64,000 nucleotides of DNA from positions 4,323,001 to 4,387,000 of the forward strand of contig NZ_JACHMI010000001.1 in the NCBI RefSeq assembly GCF_014207985.1, in the 5' to 3' direction. Source of the DNA: Nonomuraea rubra. GTDB lineage: Bacteria; Actinomycetota; Actinomycetes; Streptosporangiales; Streptosporangiaceae. The notes below the pieces were generated by a model. That model did no database searches, was not told the origin of the DNA, and worked only from the letters and a program-made list of their open reading frames with translations. Position numbers and translations under genes: made by a program. This document shows, one piece after another, positions 25,721-33,740 of this stretch; positions within the stretch are counted from its first letter, which is position 1; each line of letters begins with the position of its first letter.

Positions 25721-25736
25721 CGGAGAGCTCTCTCCG
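25721..25736. promoter_or_regulatory. candidate TetR operator
   Basis: CGGAGAG and CTCTCCG form a perfect 7-bp inverted repeat around CT, 25 bp before the TetR start. Autoregulation through this site is likely. Confidence 0.55.
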
Positions 25737-25761
25737 TTTGTCGTGAAGGCAGGTCGAGGTC

Positions 25762-26361
25762 ATGGGCGACGATCACAGCGCCGCCAGGCCGCTGCGCGCC
25801 GACGCCCGCCGCAACCGCGAGCGGGTCCTGCAGATCGCGCAGGAGGCCCTGGCCAGTGACGGGCTGACGATCTCCTTCGACGAGATCGCCCGGCGGGCCG
25901 GGTTCGGGGTCGGCACCGTCTACCGGCACTTCCCGACGAAGGAGGCGCTGGTCGAGGCGGTGCTGGTGGGCCGGATCGAGCGGTTCGTGGCCGACGCCAG
26001 GGCGCTGGCCACCGCCGAGGACGCGGGCCGGGCGTTCTTCGGCTGGTTCACGGCGGTGGTCGAGCAGGCCGCGGCCAACCAGGCGCTGTGCGACATGCTG
26101 GAGAGCGGCTCGGGGATGGCGTTGCGGCCCGGCTCCACGCTGGCCGACGACTTCGCCGCGGCGCTGGCCAGGCTGCTGGCCCGGGCGCAGCGGGTCGGGG
26201 CGGTGCGGGGCGACCTGGAGGCCGGGGACGTCCACGACCTGCTGCGCGGCTGCCTGGCCGCCGAGCGCCGCGCCCTGGCCAGGGGCGGCGCGGTGCGGAT
26301 GGCGGAGGTCATCTGCGAGGGCATGCGCGCGAAGTCCTCCGCGCCGCCGCCCACCTTCTGA
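25762..26361 (+). CDS. TetR family transcriptional regulator
   Basis: This 199-residue repressor candidate has an N-terminal helix-turn-helix (RERVLQIAQEALASDGLTISFDEIARRAGFGVGTVYRHFPTKEALVEAVL, residues about 18-67) and a helical ligand domain. AGGCAGGTCGAGGTC lies before the ATG. A palindrome at 25721-25736 is a probable binding site. TetR proteins often control neighbouring exporters, so the ABC exporter upstream is a reasonable target, but there is no direct proof. Confidence 0.9.
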   Translation: MGDDHSAARPLRADARRNRERVLQIAQEALASDGLTISFDEIARRAGFGVGTVYRHFPTKEALVEAVLVGRIERFVADARALATAEDAGRAFFGWFTAVVEQAAANQALCDMLESGSGMALRPGSTLADDFAAALARLLARAQRVGAVRGDLEAGDVHDLLRGCLAAERRALARGGAVRMAEVICEGMRAKSSAPPPTF

Positions 26362-26373
26362 CAGCGGGCCCGG

Positions 26374-27804
26374 TCAGGTGGCCAGGGTGAAGCGCACCTC
26401 GCGGGTGGCCGGGTCGGCCTGGGTGAGCCGTACCGTGACCTGCTCGCCGAGCGGGAGGGCGCCGTCGCAGCGGGCGATCACCGCCGGGTCCACGAGCTGC
26501 ACCTGCCCGCCTCCGCGCCGCTCGTCCACGTCGATCACCACCGCCTCGAACGCCTGCCCGATCCGGTCCCGCAGCAGGAACGCCTCCACCAGGTCCACGC
26601 ACGCCCGCTCCACCGCCCCCGCGCGCCGTCCGGAGGCCGCCATGAGGTCGGGCAGGAGCGGGAGCGCGGCCCGGACGGAGGCCGGGACGGGCTCGCCCGC
26701 CGCGACCGCCAGGCACACCTCCGTCGCGTACCGGTCGACCAGGCGCCGCAGCGGGGCCGTGACGTGCGCGTACGGGGCCGCGACCGCCGAGTGCTCCGCC
26801 AGCCGGGGCGGGGCGCCGTCGAAGGCCACGTAGGCGGCGCCGCGGAGCAGCACCTTCGACTCGTGCAGGAACGCCGCGTGCCGCCCCGCCTTCGGGTCCA
26901 GGCCGTGCACCACGGCGCCGTACCCGGTGCCCTCCGGCCACGCCACGCCGAGGGCCTGCGCCACCCTGCGTACCTTGGCCAGGTCGCCCGGCTGCGGGCG
27001 GGGCAGCACGCGCAGCACGCCGATCTCGGCGTCGAGCATCATCGTGGCGGCGGCCATGCCGGTCAGCAGGGAGATCTGCGCGTTCCACGCCTCGGCGGGC
27101 AGCGGCACCCGGAACTCCAGCCGGTAGCCGCCGTCGTCGCGCACCACCTCCTGGTCGGGCGTGGGCAGCGTGACGCCGCCGCGCTCGCGTTCCAGTGCCA
27201 GCCTGAGCTCGCCGATCTCGGCCAGCAGCTCCAGTACGCCGTCGGCGGTGCCGGTGTCGTGGACCGCCTGCACGTAGTCGTAGTCGTAGCGCTCGCGGCT
27301 GCGTACGAGGGCCCGCTGGACGTCGGCGCCCAGGGTGCGGCCGTCGGAGTCGAGGTCGATGCGCCACACGACGGCGGGCCGCAGCGCGCCGGGCAGCAGG
27401 CTGGCCGCGTCCTCCGACAGCACCGGCGGGTGCAGCGGCACCTTGCCCGCCGGCAGGTAGACGGTCTCGCCCCGGGTGCGGGCCTCGGCGTCGAGCACGC
27501 CGCCCGGGCGCAGGAACGCGCCGACGTCGGCGATGGCGTACCAGACGCGGTAGCCGGCCCGCAGGCGCTCCAGATGCAGGGCCTGGTCGAGGTCCATGGA
27601 GCCGGGCGGGTCGATGGTGACGAACGGGACGTCCGTCAGGTCCCTGGCGTCCATCCGAGGCACCTTGGCCACCCAGGCGGCCTCGTCGAGCACGGCGCGG
27701 GGGAAGCCGCCGGGCAGCTTCAGCTCCCGCCTGATCCGTTCGAACCCGTCCTCCAGCTTGAGGGGTATCTGATCGGGGACCTGAATCGTAGGCACGCGTG
27801 ACAA
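26374..27804 (-). CDS. RNB-domain ribonuclease (RNase II/R family)
   Basis: This 476-residue 3'-5' exoribonuclease candidate has its catalytic acidic cluster in TIDPPGSMDLDQAL and ADVGAFL. Further RNB motifs are GETVYLPAGKVPLHPPVLSEDAASL and the AHVTAPLRRLVDRYA block. It is shorter than E. coli RNase II or R and lacks clear N-terminal cold-shock domains, like the compact actinobacterial form; a small C-terminal beta domain may bind RNA. It converges with the TetR gene (12-base gap) and follows the STAS gene's strand. Confidence 0.9.
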   Translation of the reverse strand: MSRVPTIQVPDQIPLKLEDGFERIRRELKLPGGFPRAVLDEAAWVAKVPRMDARDLTDVPFVTIDPPGSMDLDQALHLERLRAGYRVWYAIADVGAFLRPGGVLDAEARTRGETVYLPAGKVPLHPPVLSEDAASLLPGALRPAVVWRIDLDSDGRTLGADVQRALVRSRERYDYDYVQAVHDTGTADGVLELLAEIGELRLALERERGGVTLPTPDQEVVRDDGGYRLEFRVPLPAEAWNAQISLLTGMAAATMMLDAEIGVLRVLPRPQPGDLAKVRRVAQALGVAWPEGTGYGAVVHGLDPKAGRHAAFLHESKVLLRGAAYVAFDGAPPRLAEHSAVAAPYAHVTAPLRRLVDRYATEVCLAVAAGEPVPASVRAALPLLPDLMAASGRRAGAVERACVDLVEAFLLRDRIGQAFEAVVIDVDERRGGGQVQLVDPAVIARCDGALPLGEQVTVRLTQADPATREVRFTLAT

Positions 27805-27828
27805 CCTACAGGCGCGGGATCGCCGGAG

Positions 27829-28152
27829 TCAGCTGAGGTGCTGGTCCAGGCCGGTGATGCGGAGCAGGCGGCGCATGTTCGGTGGCGCGCCCTCGATGTG
27901 CAGCCGGGTGTGCTGGTTGACGGCCTGGTTCTGGACGGAGACGAGGATGCCGAGCCCGGCAGCGTCGATGAAGGACAGGCGGCTCACCTCGATGACCAGC
28001 TCCGTGTCGGCGCGGCGCGAGTGGCCCGCCTCCTGCAGCAGCGCGAGCAGGTGGCTGCGGAACTGCTCGGTGGTGGCGATGTCGAGCTCACCGGCCACGC
28101 TCACGGTGAGTGTGCCGTTACGGCGGCTGGTGGTCAGGTGTAGCAGGTCCAT
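27829..28152 (-). CDS. STAS-domain protein, anti-sigma antagonist-like
   Basis: This 107-residue single STAS domain has LLHLTTSRRNGTLTVSVAGELDIATTEQFRSHLLAL at the start and the signature loop VSRLSFIDAAGLGIL. Classical antagonists carry Ser/Thr after the loop Asp (DSSG or DSTG) that is phosphorylated by the partner kinase. Here both positions are Ala, so regulation by phosphorylation is not expected. No anti-sigma factor or sigma gene is adjacent, so the partner is unknown. Upstream lies a 368-bp gene-free region. Confidence 0.85.
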   Translation of the reverse strand: MDLLHLTTSRRNGTLTVSVAGELDIATTEQFRSHLLALLQEAGHSRRADTELVIEVSRLSFIDAAGLGILVSVQNQAVNQHTRLHIEGAPPNMRRLLRITGLDQHLS

Positions 28153-28520
28153 ATCCGGCTCCGCGCTCTCTCAGGGCCGGGATCATCCCGTCGGTAGCGC
28201 GGACCCGCCCTTTGGCACCAGATGTCATGCGTCACATAGAGCGACTGTGTGCTTCCGGATTGGAGTGTACATGCCTGTACGTCCACGTCGAGAGGGCGGC
28301 TGCGTTTCGGGTGGACAGGAGAATTCCTCAGGAAAACAATTCCGGTTACCAGATAGAAGAAACTTCACCCTTTGGACACGGTGGCGGGTGGAGCGCTCCT
28401 TCGTGTCCGAACAGGCGCCGCCCAAGCTGATCTTAATTTGCGGAAATATCCGCATTTGTCGGGGGCGATCACTACGCTGCTAGCCCTGTCGGAAATACGA
28501 GGGGAAAGCGAACCAAGATC
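28153..28520. promoter_or_regulatory. gene-free, AT-richer divergent region with an inverted repeat
   Basis: No convincing gene is present. The region is less GC-rich than its surroundings. It contains TGCGGA and TCCGCA around AATA (28439-28454), a perfect inverted repeat, and GTACA and TGTAC around TGCC near 28268. TACGCT near 28471 may be the -10 for the gene at 28521. It should hold promoters for the STAS gene and for the membrane pair. Confidence 0.45.
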
Positions 28521-29594
28521 GTGTTAATCGCAGTCGCAGTACTGGCCGCCGCCGTGGTGGGCGCGGTGGCCTGGTGGCTCCGCCGGAACGGGGCCTCCGG
28601 CGGGGACCCGGTGGGCGGTGAGGGCCCGGGCACGCCCGGGGCCGGGCCGGGGCGGGGATGGGAGCTGCCGCTGACGTCCGAGGCGCAGGCGGCGTTCATG
28701 GAGGGCCTGCGGGCCTACCACGAGGGGGGCGGGGCGCTGCGGGTGAGTGCGGAGCAGGGGGTGCTCACCACGTACGAGCCGCCGCGGCTCATCTCCCTGC
28801 ACCTGCTCGCCGACGCCTTCGCGGCCCGGGGGGACGCGGCCCTGCACGACCCGCAGGGGACGGTCGAGACGCTGCTGGAACGCCTGGCCGCCGCCGAGCG
28901 CCCCGGGGTGCTGCACCTGCGGCCCGGCTGGCTGGAAGGGGAGGTGGACGGCCTGGACGCCGTCCGCTTCGCCGCGGCCGTGGGCGAGGCGGTACGCGCG
29001 GGCGGCTGGACGGCCGAGGCCGGCGTTGGAGCGTTGCAGGTGACCGTGCCGGACGACGAGAACGGCGAGGCGCCCGACAGGGAGCGGGGCGAGGAGCGGG
29101 GCGAGAACGCGCCCGTGAGCGGCGGCAGGACGCTGACGCACGTCAACGGCACGCCGATCAAGCCGCTCGCCGCCAAGGGCGCCGTTACGGGGAAGGAAGC
29201 GACCGGGGACGCCGGCGGGAGCGCTCGCGATGCGAGCGGCACCGGCGACAGCAGGTCCGGGGGGAGCGGCGCAGAGGTGCCCGGCGTTGACGTGAGTGGC
29301 GTTGAGGTGAGCGGCGTTGACGTGAGTGGCGTTGACGGCAGCGGCGTTGGCGGGAGCGGCGCCGTCCCCAGGGTGGGGGCGGGTGAGGCGAACACGATGA
29401 TGCTGGACCTGGCCCGCGTGCTCGACCTCTACCGCGAGGCCCGTGCCCAGCGGCCGGACGCCGGCACGGAGACGCTGCTGCGCGAGGTCGTCCCCCGGCT
29501 GATCGCCGGCGGGGGACCCGGCGTGACGTGGAGCAGACCGCCGAGACCAGGGGAGCTGCGCACCGTGCTGGGGAGCTCACCGGAGCTGCGCTGA
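28521..29594 (+). CDS. single-pass membrane protein of unknown function, with pentapeptide repeats
   Basis: This 357-residue product has an N-terminal membrane helix (LIAVAVLAAAVVGAVAWWL), then a folded part (about 45-175) with no motif I recognise. A disordered linker follows with VDVSG, VEVSG, VDVSG, VDGSG and VGGSG in tandem, and then a helical C-terminal segment (MMLDLARVLDLYREARAQ). The GTG start follows GAGGGG. Its stop overlaps the start of the next gene (TGATG), so the two act together, perhaps as subunits of one membrane complex. Confidence 0.75.
   Translation: MLIAVAVLAAAVVGAVAWWLRRNGASGGDPVGGEGPGTPGAGPGRGWELPLTSEAQAAFMEGLRAYHEGGGALRVSAEQGVLTTYEPPRLISLHLLADAFAARGDAALHDPQGTVETLLERLAAAERPGVLHLRPGWLEGEVDGLDAVRFAAAVGEAVRAGGWTAEAGVGALQVTVPDDENGEAPDRERGEERGENAPVSGGRTLTHVNGTPIKPLAAKGAVTGKEATGDAGGSARDASGTGDSRSGGSGAEVPGVDVSGVEVSGVDVSGVDGSGVGGSGAVPRVGAGEANTMMLDLARVLDLYREARAQRPDAGTETLLREVVPRLIAGGGPGVTWSRPPRPGELRTVLGSSPELR
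29285..29365 (+). repeat. 15-bp tandem repeat inside the 28521-29594 gene
   Basis: About five degenerate copies of GTTGACGTGAGTGGC encode the Val-x-x-Ser-Gly pentapeptides. Copy number could vary between strains. Confidence 0.75.
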
Positions 29595-32557
29595 TGGCCA
29601 GGGACAGATCACCCGCACGGGTGCGGCGCGGCTCGCTGGCAGTGCTGGCCATGCTGCTGGTCTTCGGGGCAGGGCTGTGGACGGTGTCCCGGATCGATCC
29701 CACCGCCGCCCGGCCGCAGGCGGAGCCCACGTCCGAGTCAACGTCCGAGTCCACGTCCGAGTCCACGTCCGAGCCCGCCGGGGAGGCCGGGGAGGGGGAG
29801 CCGCTCCGGGTCGGCGTCGAGCCGCGCCGCGTGCCCGCCGGTACGCGGGCGGTGCGGGTGACCGCCTTCTGCACGGCGCCCGCGAACGAGGTCGCCGCCC
29901 AGTCCGGCGCCTTCGCCGCGAGCCCGGTCTTCGCCGGAAGCCCGTCCGGCGCGGCCATGTCCGCCGACGTCGCGCTGGATCCCGCGCTCCCGCCTGGCAG
30001 GCATCATGTGTTCGCCAGGTGCGGCACCCGGTTCGGCACCGCCGAGCTGGAGATCACGCGGGGCCCGGGCCGTACGGAGCGCACGGAGCCGGAGCGCTCC
30101 GCCACGACGAGGATCGCCCTCGCCCCGGCCCGCCCGGGGGATTGGCGCGACCACCCGGACGGCGAGCCGGCCGACACCACGCTCGACCCGAGCTGGACCC
30201 TCTGCCGGGTCCAGATCACCCATGAGGTGCGGATGCCCGCCGACGATCCCGACGTGGCCGCCGTGCGTGCGGGCGCCGCCGCCCGTGACCCCGGCGGGTT
30301 CGTCGCCGAGCGGCTGGGCGCCTTCGAGGTGGTGTCGTCCGAGTTCCTGCTCGATCTGGCGTACTCCACGCCGGTCGTCAGGACGGAGAGCGGCTCGCGC
30401 GAGGCGGTCATCACCTTCACCGGCGTCCACTACGGTGTCGTCTTCGCGGACACGAACCGCTTCGTCGGGGTCGAGTACCAGCCGCCGGGCGAGACCGTTC
30501 CCCGGCCGGCCGCCCACGAGATCGTCGTCACCGCCACGGGCTGGACGGTGGCGGGGGTGAGCGGCCCGCCACCGCTTGCGCAGGACGCGCACCTGCTGCG
30601 GCTCAACGGCGGCGGCAGTCCCATGAAGGTGGCCTTCACCGAGGACGGCCGGAACGCGTCCGTGGCCGGCTACGTCGGCCAGGACAAGGGGATCGCGACC
30701 CACCTGGAGGGCGGCGACCCCGGGGAGCAGGAGGCCGAGGAGCAGGACGGGCCGCCGGGGGACTGGTACGCCGAGGAGTCCGTCACGTTCCTGGGGCGGG
30801 TCTGGACGGCGTCGCTGACGGTGGGGCTGGCGGCGGCCGGGCTGATCCTGCTCTACACCCTGGCTCGCGCACTCGGCGGCGCATGGTGGCGCCGGCCCCG
30901 CAACGGGGTGCTCGCGGCCCTGGTGGTGGGCGGCACCGCCGTGTTCTGGTTCGCCTCCTGGGCCGTGAGCGTGGAGGCCACGGCGCTGGCGATCGTGGCG
31001 GGCGTTCCGGCGCTGGCCCTGTACTCGACGTTCCGTGCCGCCCGGGGGCGCAGCGACCTGCCGGTGATGGTGGCGGCGCTGTCCGGGGCGGTGGCGGGGC
31101 TCGTCCTGGCGGCGTGGCCGCTGGTGGCCTCCTTCGGCGCCTGGCCCGCGGCGGGCGTGCTGGCCGTCGCGGCGGCGCTCGCGGGCGTGACGGCCGCCGT
31201 CCCCGGGCAGCGTCGCCGCCTGCCGGCGGCCTGCCTGGCGCTGCTGGGCGCCGGGGTGATGCTGGCCGGCATGGCGGTGCTGTCCGGGCTCACCCCGCCG
31301 CACCTCCTGTGGCTGGCGCTGCTGGTGCTCGGCTGGTTCGTCCTGGTGTTCGGCTGGGTGACCGAGGCGAGTCACCGGTGGTCGGCGGCCAGCGCGATCC
31401 GGTGGGTGGTGACGGCGTCGGTCGTGCTCGGCGTGCAGCTCTACGCCACGAGCATGATGGACTACTCCAGCATCTGGACGGGCCTGCCGTGGGACTCCCT
31501 GACGATCATCGCCGTCACGGTGGCGTTCTCGGGTGTGCCGCTGCTGGCGCTGGTGATGCTCGTCGTGCGCGTGCGCCGCCTCGGCCAGGGCCCCGCCGGC
31601 CTCACCGAGCCGGTCGCCTTCCATACGGCGGTGTTCTTCCTGCTGCTCATGCGCGTCTCGACCGGCGGTGCCGCCTCGGGTCTCCTGGTGCTGCTGGTGT
31701 GGGCGGGCGTGTTCGTCCTTCTGCCGCCGGCGCGGGCGGAGCTGCTCCGGCCGGTCCAGCCGGACGAGCACCGGCTGCTCGTCCGCGATCTGGTCAAGCG
31801 ACGGTCGGCCCGCGCCGCGCTGACGGGGCTGCTGCGGGAGCCGGGTGAGGGCGAGGACTTCGAGCAGCGGCGGCAGGCGCTGGAGCAGGCGGGCGACAGG
31901 CGCGAGGGGCCGCTCGACTCCGACCTCGCGCTCACCACCCTGTCCGGGCGCACCCCCTGGCAGAACGGGCTGGCCTCGCTGGGGGTGGGAGCGCTGCTGT
32001 CGCTGCCGTACTCGGTGGTGCGGATCGCGGAGTCGGTGCGTGGCCAGCAGAGCAGCGCGACCGAGCTGGCCGCCGCCGCGCTGGCGCTGCTGTCGCTGCC
32101 CGTCCTGAGCATGGTGTTCGGCTACTTCTATCCGCGCGTACGCGGCACGCACCCGATCGCCAAGTCCCTGGCGTTCTTTCTCACGGCTCTGCTCGTCGAG
32201 CTGCCCACGTACGTGTACACGCTCGTGATGGCCACCATCGCGCAGACCGGGCTGCCGGAGCCGGGCCAGCCCACCGCCGACGAGGCGCTCATCGGCGTGC
32301 TCGTGGCGGTGGGCAACATCGCCGTGGTCAGCATCGGGCTGGGCCTGTGGTGGGAGTGGCGGCTCATGTGGCTGGCGGGCGAGCCGTGGGGCCGGATCAG
32401 GGACGTGCGCACGCTGCGCGCCCTGGCCGCGCCGCTGGCCGCGGTGGCCATCGCCATCGCGACGACGGCGGCGACCGCGCTGGTCAACAACGTGATCGCG
32501 CCGCTGCCCAGCGGACCGGCCGTGGAGACGACTCCGACACCGTCGCGCACTCCATGA
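29594..32557 (+). CDS. large polytopic membrane protein of unknown function
   Basis: This 987-residue product has an N-terminal helix (LAVLAMLLVFGAGLWTV), a short SEST repeat, and an extracellular-type region of roughly 370 residues. More than ten membrane helices follow from about residue 415. A cytoplasmic segment (LLRPVQPDEHRLLVRDLVKRRSARAALTGLLREPGEGEDFEQRRQALEQ) interrupts them. I recognise no family. It is translationally coupled to the preceding gene. A membrane-bound complex for sensing or transport is possible, but nothing in the sequence decides it. Confidence 0.75.
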   Translation: MARDRSPARVRRGSLAVLAMLLVFGAGLWTVSRIDPTAARPQAEPTSESTSESTSESTSEPAGEAGEGEPLRVGVEPRRVPAGTRAVRVTAFCTAPANEVAAQSGAFAASPVFAGSPSGAAMSADVALDPALPPGRHHVFARCGTRFGTAELEITRGPGRTERTEPERSATTRIALAPARPGDWRDHPDGEPADTTLDPSWTLCRVQITHEVRMPADDPDVAAVRAGAAARDPGGFVAERLGAFEVVSSEFLLDLAYSTPVVRTESGSREAVITFTGVHYGVVFADTNRFVGVEYQPPGETVPRPAAHEIVVTATGWTVAGVSGPPPLAQDAHLLRLNGGGSPMKVAFTEDGRNASVAGYVGQDKGIATHLEGGDPGEQEAEEQDGPPGDWYAEESVTFLGRVWTASLTVGLAAAGLILLYTLARALGGAWWRRPRNGVLAALVVGGTAVFWFASWAVSVEATALAIVAGVPALALYSTFRAARGRSDLPVMVAALSGAVAGLVLAAWPLVASFGAWPAAGVLAVAAALAGVTAAVPGQRRRLPAACLALLGAGVMLAGMAVLSGLTPPHLLWLALLVLGWFVLVFGWVTEASHRWSAASAIRWVVTASVVLGVQLYATSMMDYSSIWTGLPWDSLTIIAVTVAFSGVPLLALVMLVVRVRRLGQGPAGLTEPVAFHTAVFFLLLMRVSTGGAASGLLVLLVWAGVFVLLPPARAELLRPVQPDEHRLLVRDLVKRRSARAALTGLLREPGEGEDFEQRRQALEQAGDRREGPLDSDLALTTLSGRTPWQNGLASLGVGALLSLPYSVVRIAESVRGQQSSATELAAAALALLSLPVLSMVFGYFYPRVRGTHPIAKSLAFFLTALLVELPTYVYTLVMATIAQTGLPEPGQPTADEALIGVLVAVGNIAVVSIGLGLWWEWRLMWLAGEPWGRIRDVRTLRALAAPLAAVAIAIATTAATALVNNVIAPLPSGPAVETTPTPSRTP

Positions 32558-32560
32558 TCG

Positions 32561-33457
32561 CTAGTTCTCGGCGCGGCCGTCCCGCCAGTAGCCCATGAAC
32601 GCCACCGAGCGCCGGTCCATGCCGCGCTCGGCCACGAGGTGCCGGCGGAGCGTCTTGATGACGGACGCCTCGCCGGCCAGCCACGCGTACAGCGGCCCGT
32701 AGTCGACCTCCTCCTCCGGCGGCACCTCCCACAGCTCCTCGGCGTCCACGTCCACGTCCACGAAGTCGGGGGACGCGGCGGCGGGCGAGGAGGGCAGCAG
32801 GCGGCCGGCGGCGGCGCGGACGGCGGGGATGAGCCGGGCGCCGCGCTCGCCGCCGTTCCTGGCCAGCCAGGTGACCTTGACGGAGGCGGGGGTCTCGACG
32901 AGCAGGGCGTCGTCGTCGCAGGGCACCTCCATGAACACCTCGCCGTTGAGGTGGGCGGGCAGGCGCTCCAGGATGCCGCAGATGGCGGGGACGGCGGTCT
33001 CGTCGCCGGCGATGAGCACGCAGCCCGTGCCGGCGGGCGGGTGGAACTCCAGCCCGCCGTGGCGGCCCTCGAAACGGGAGGTCGGGCCGTAGAGCGCCGC
33101 GACGTCGCCGGGCTGCACGCCTTCCGCCCAGCGGGCGACGGGGCCGCCGTCGGGGTGCATGACGACGTCCACGTCCACCTCGCCGGCCTCGGGGCGGACG
33201 AGCCTGGCCGTGTACGTGCGCATCGGGTTGCGCTTGGCCTGATCCAGCTCGCGCCAGCGCAGGTACCAGTCCTGGCCGGTGGGCAGGTGCGCCATGCCGT
33301 GCTCGGGGACCGGGAGGAGGAGCTTGAGCCGCTGGTCGAAGCCGTTGTCCGCGAAGTGGTGCAGGTCCTCGCCGGTGAAGGTCACCCGCAGGAACGACGG
33401 GCTCAGCCGTTCGAGCCGGTCCACCCGTACGTGGAACATGTGATAGGGCTCGGTCAT
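32561..33457 (-). CDS. siderophore-interacting protein (ferric-siderophore reductase, ViuB/SIP type)
   Basis: This flavin-dependent reductase candidate should release iron from imported siderophores in the cytoplasm. The 298-residue product has a flavin-binding domain (RLERLSPSFLRVTFTGEDL, RTYTARLVRPEAGEVDVDVVMH, WAEGVQPGDVAALYGP) and a C-terminal NAD(P)H domain with LIAGDETAVPAI and the late WLAGEASVIKTLRRHLVAERG and GYWRDGRAEN. An iron box at 33479-33497 lies 22 bases upstream, so expression should rise when iron is scarce. No siderophore biosynthesis genes are adjacent. Confidence 0.93.
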   Translation of the reverse strand: MTEPYHMFHVRVDRLERLSPSFLRVTFTGEDLHHFADNGFDQRLKLLLPVPEHGMAHLPTGQDWYLRWRELDQAKRNPMRTYTARLVRPEAGEVDVDVVMHPDGGPVARWAEGVQPGDVAALYGPTSRFEGRHGGLEFHPPAGTGCVLIAGDETAVPAICGILERLPAHLNGEVFMEVPCDDDALLVETPASVKVTWLARNGGERGARLIPAVRAAAGRLLPSSPAAASPDFVDVDVDAEELWEVPPEEEVDYGPLYAWLAGEASVIKTLRRHLVAERGMDRRSVAFMGYWRDGRAEN

Positions 33458-33478
33458 CCCCGAAATCTCCGATCTAGA

Positions 33479-33497
33479 TTAGGTGAGCCTAACCTAA
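33479..33497. promoter_or_regulatory. DmdR/IdeR iron box
   Basis: Read on the minus strand the 19-mer is TTAGGTTAGGCTCACCTAA, which matches the streptomycete DmdR1 iron-box consensus. It lies just upstream of the siderophore-interacting protein gene and predicts iron-dependent repression. Confidence 0.9.
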
Positions 33498-33533
33498 ACG
33501 ATCGTGGCGATTTAGGCCACTCGGGCGTGCTCG

Positions 33534-33550
33534 CCTGAGGTGACCTCAGG
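33534..33550. promoter_or_regulatory. 17-bp perfect palindrome in the intergenic region
   Basis: CCTGAGGT and ACCTCAGG flank a single G. It lies between the iron box and the pectate lyase promoter. It could be an operator for either gene; the regulator is unknown. Confidence 0.5.
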
Positions 33551-33613
33551 GTTGCCGTCCGTGGATACGGGCAGGTCGCGGCCGGTGCTCGCAGCGTGAA
33601 ACCGGCGGTGTGA

Positions 33614-33660
33614 TGAAAGTTTCACGGCCGATTGACAGTGGGAAAGCGCTTACCTATGTT
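33614..33660 (+). promoter_or_regulatory. pectate lyase promoter with two embedded operators
   Basis: TTGACA (33632-33637) and TATGTT (33655-33660) are 17 bases apart, close to the sigma-70-type consensus. The spacer contains GGAAAGCGCTTACC, a near-palindrome centred on AGCGCT, as in LacI-family operators. Just upstream is TGAAAGTTTCA, a perfect palindrome resembling actinobacterial hemicellulase operators. Carbon-source control is likely. Confidence 0.75.
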
Positions 33661-33740
33661 GTGGGCTGTTCGCTCGCTGGGGGGACACCAAGCGGCAGGC
33701 CGGGCCGGCCTGCTCGAGGCCACAGCAAGGAGCGTGGATC

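Noticed and set aside
28225..28455. 76-codon minus-strand frame in the gene-free region
   Set aside because: No ribosome binding site, no codon bias typical of this genome and no motif; the region looks regulatory.
29738..32152. 804-codon minus-strand open frame over the large membrane protein
   Set aside because: His/Arg/Gln-rich shadow without motifs; the plus-strand frame has clear membrane helices and is coupled to the upstream gene.
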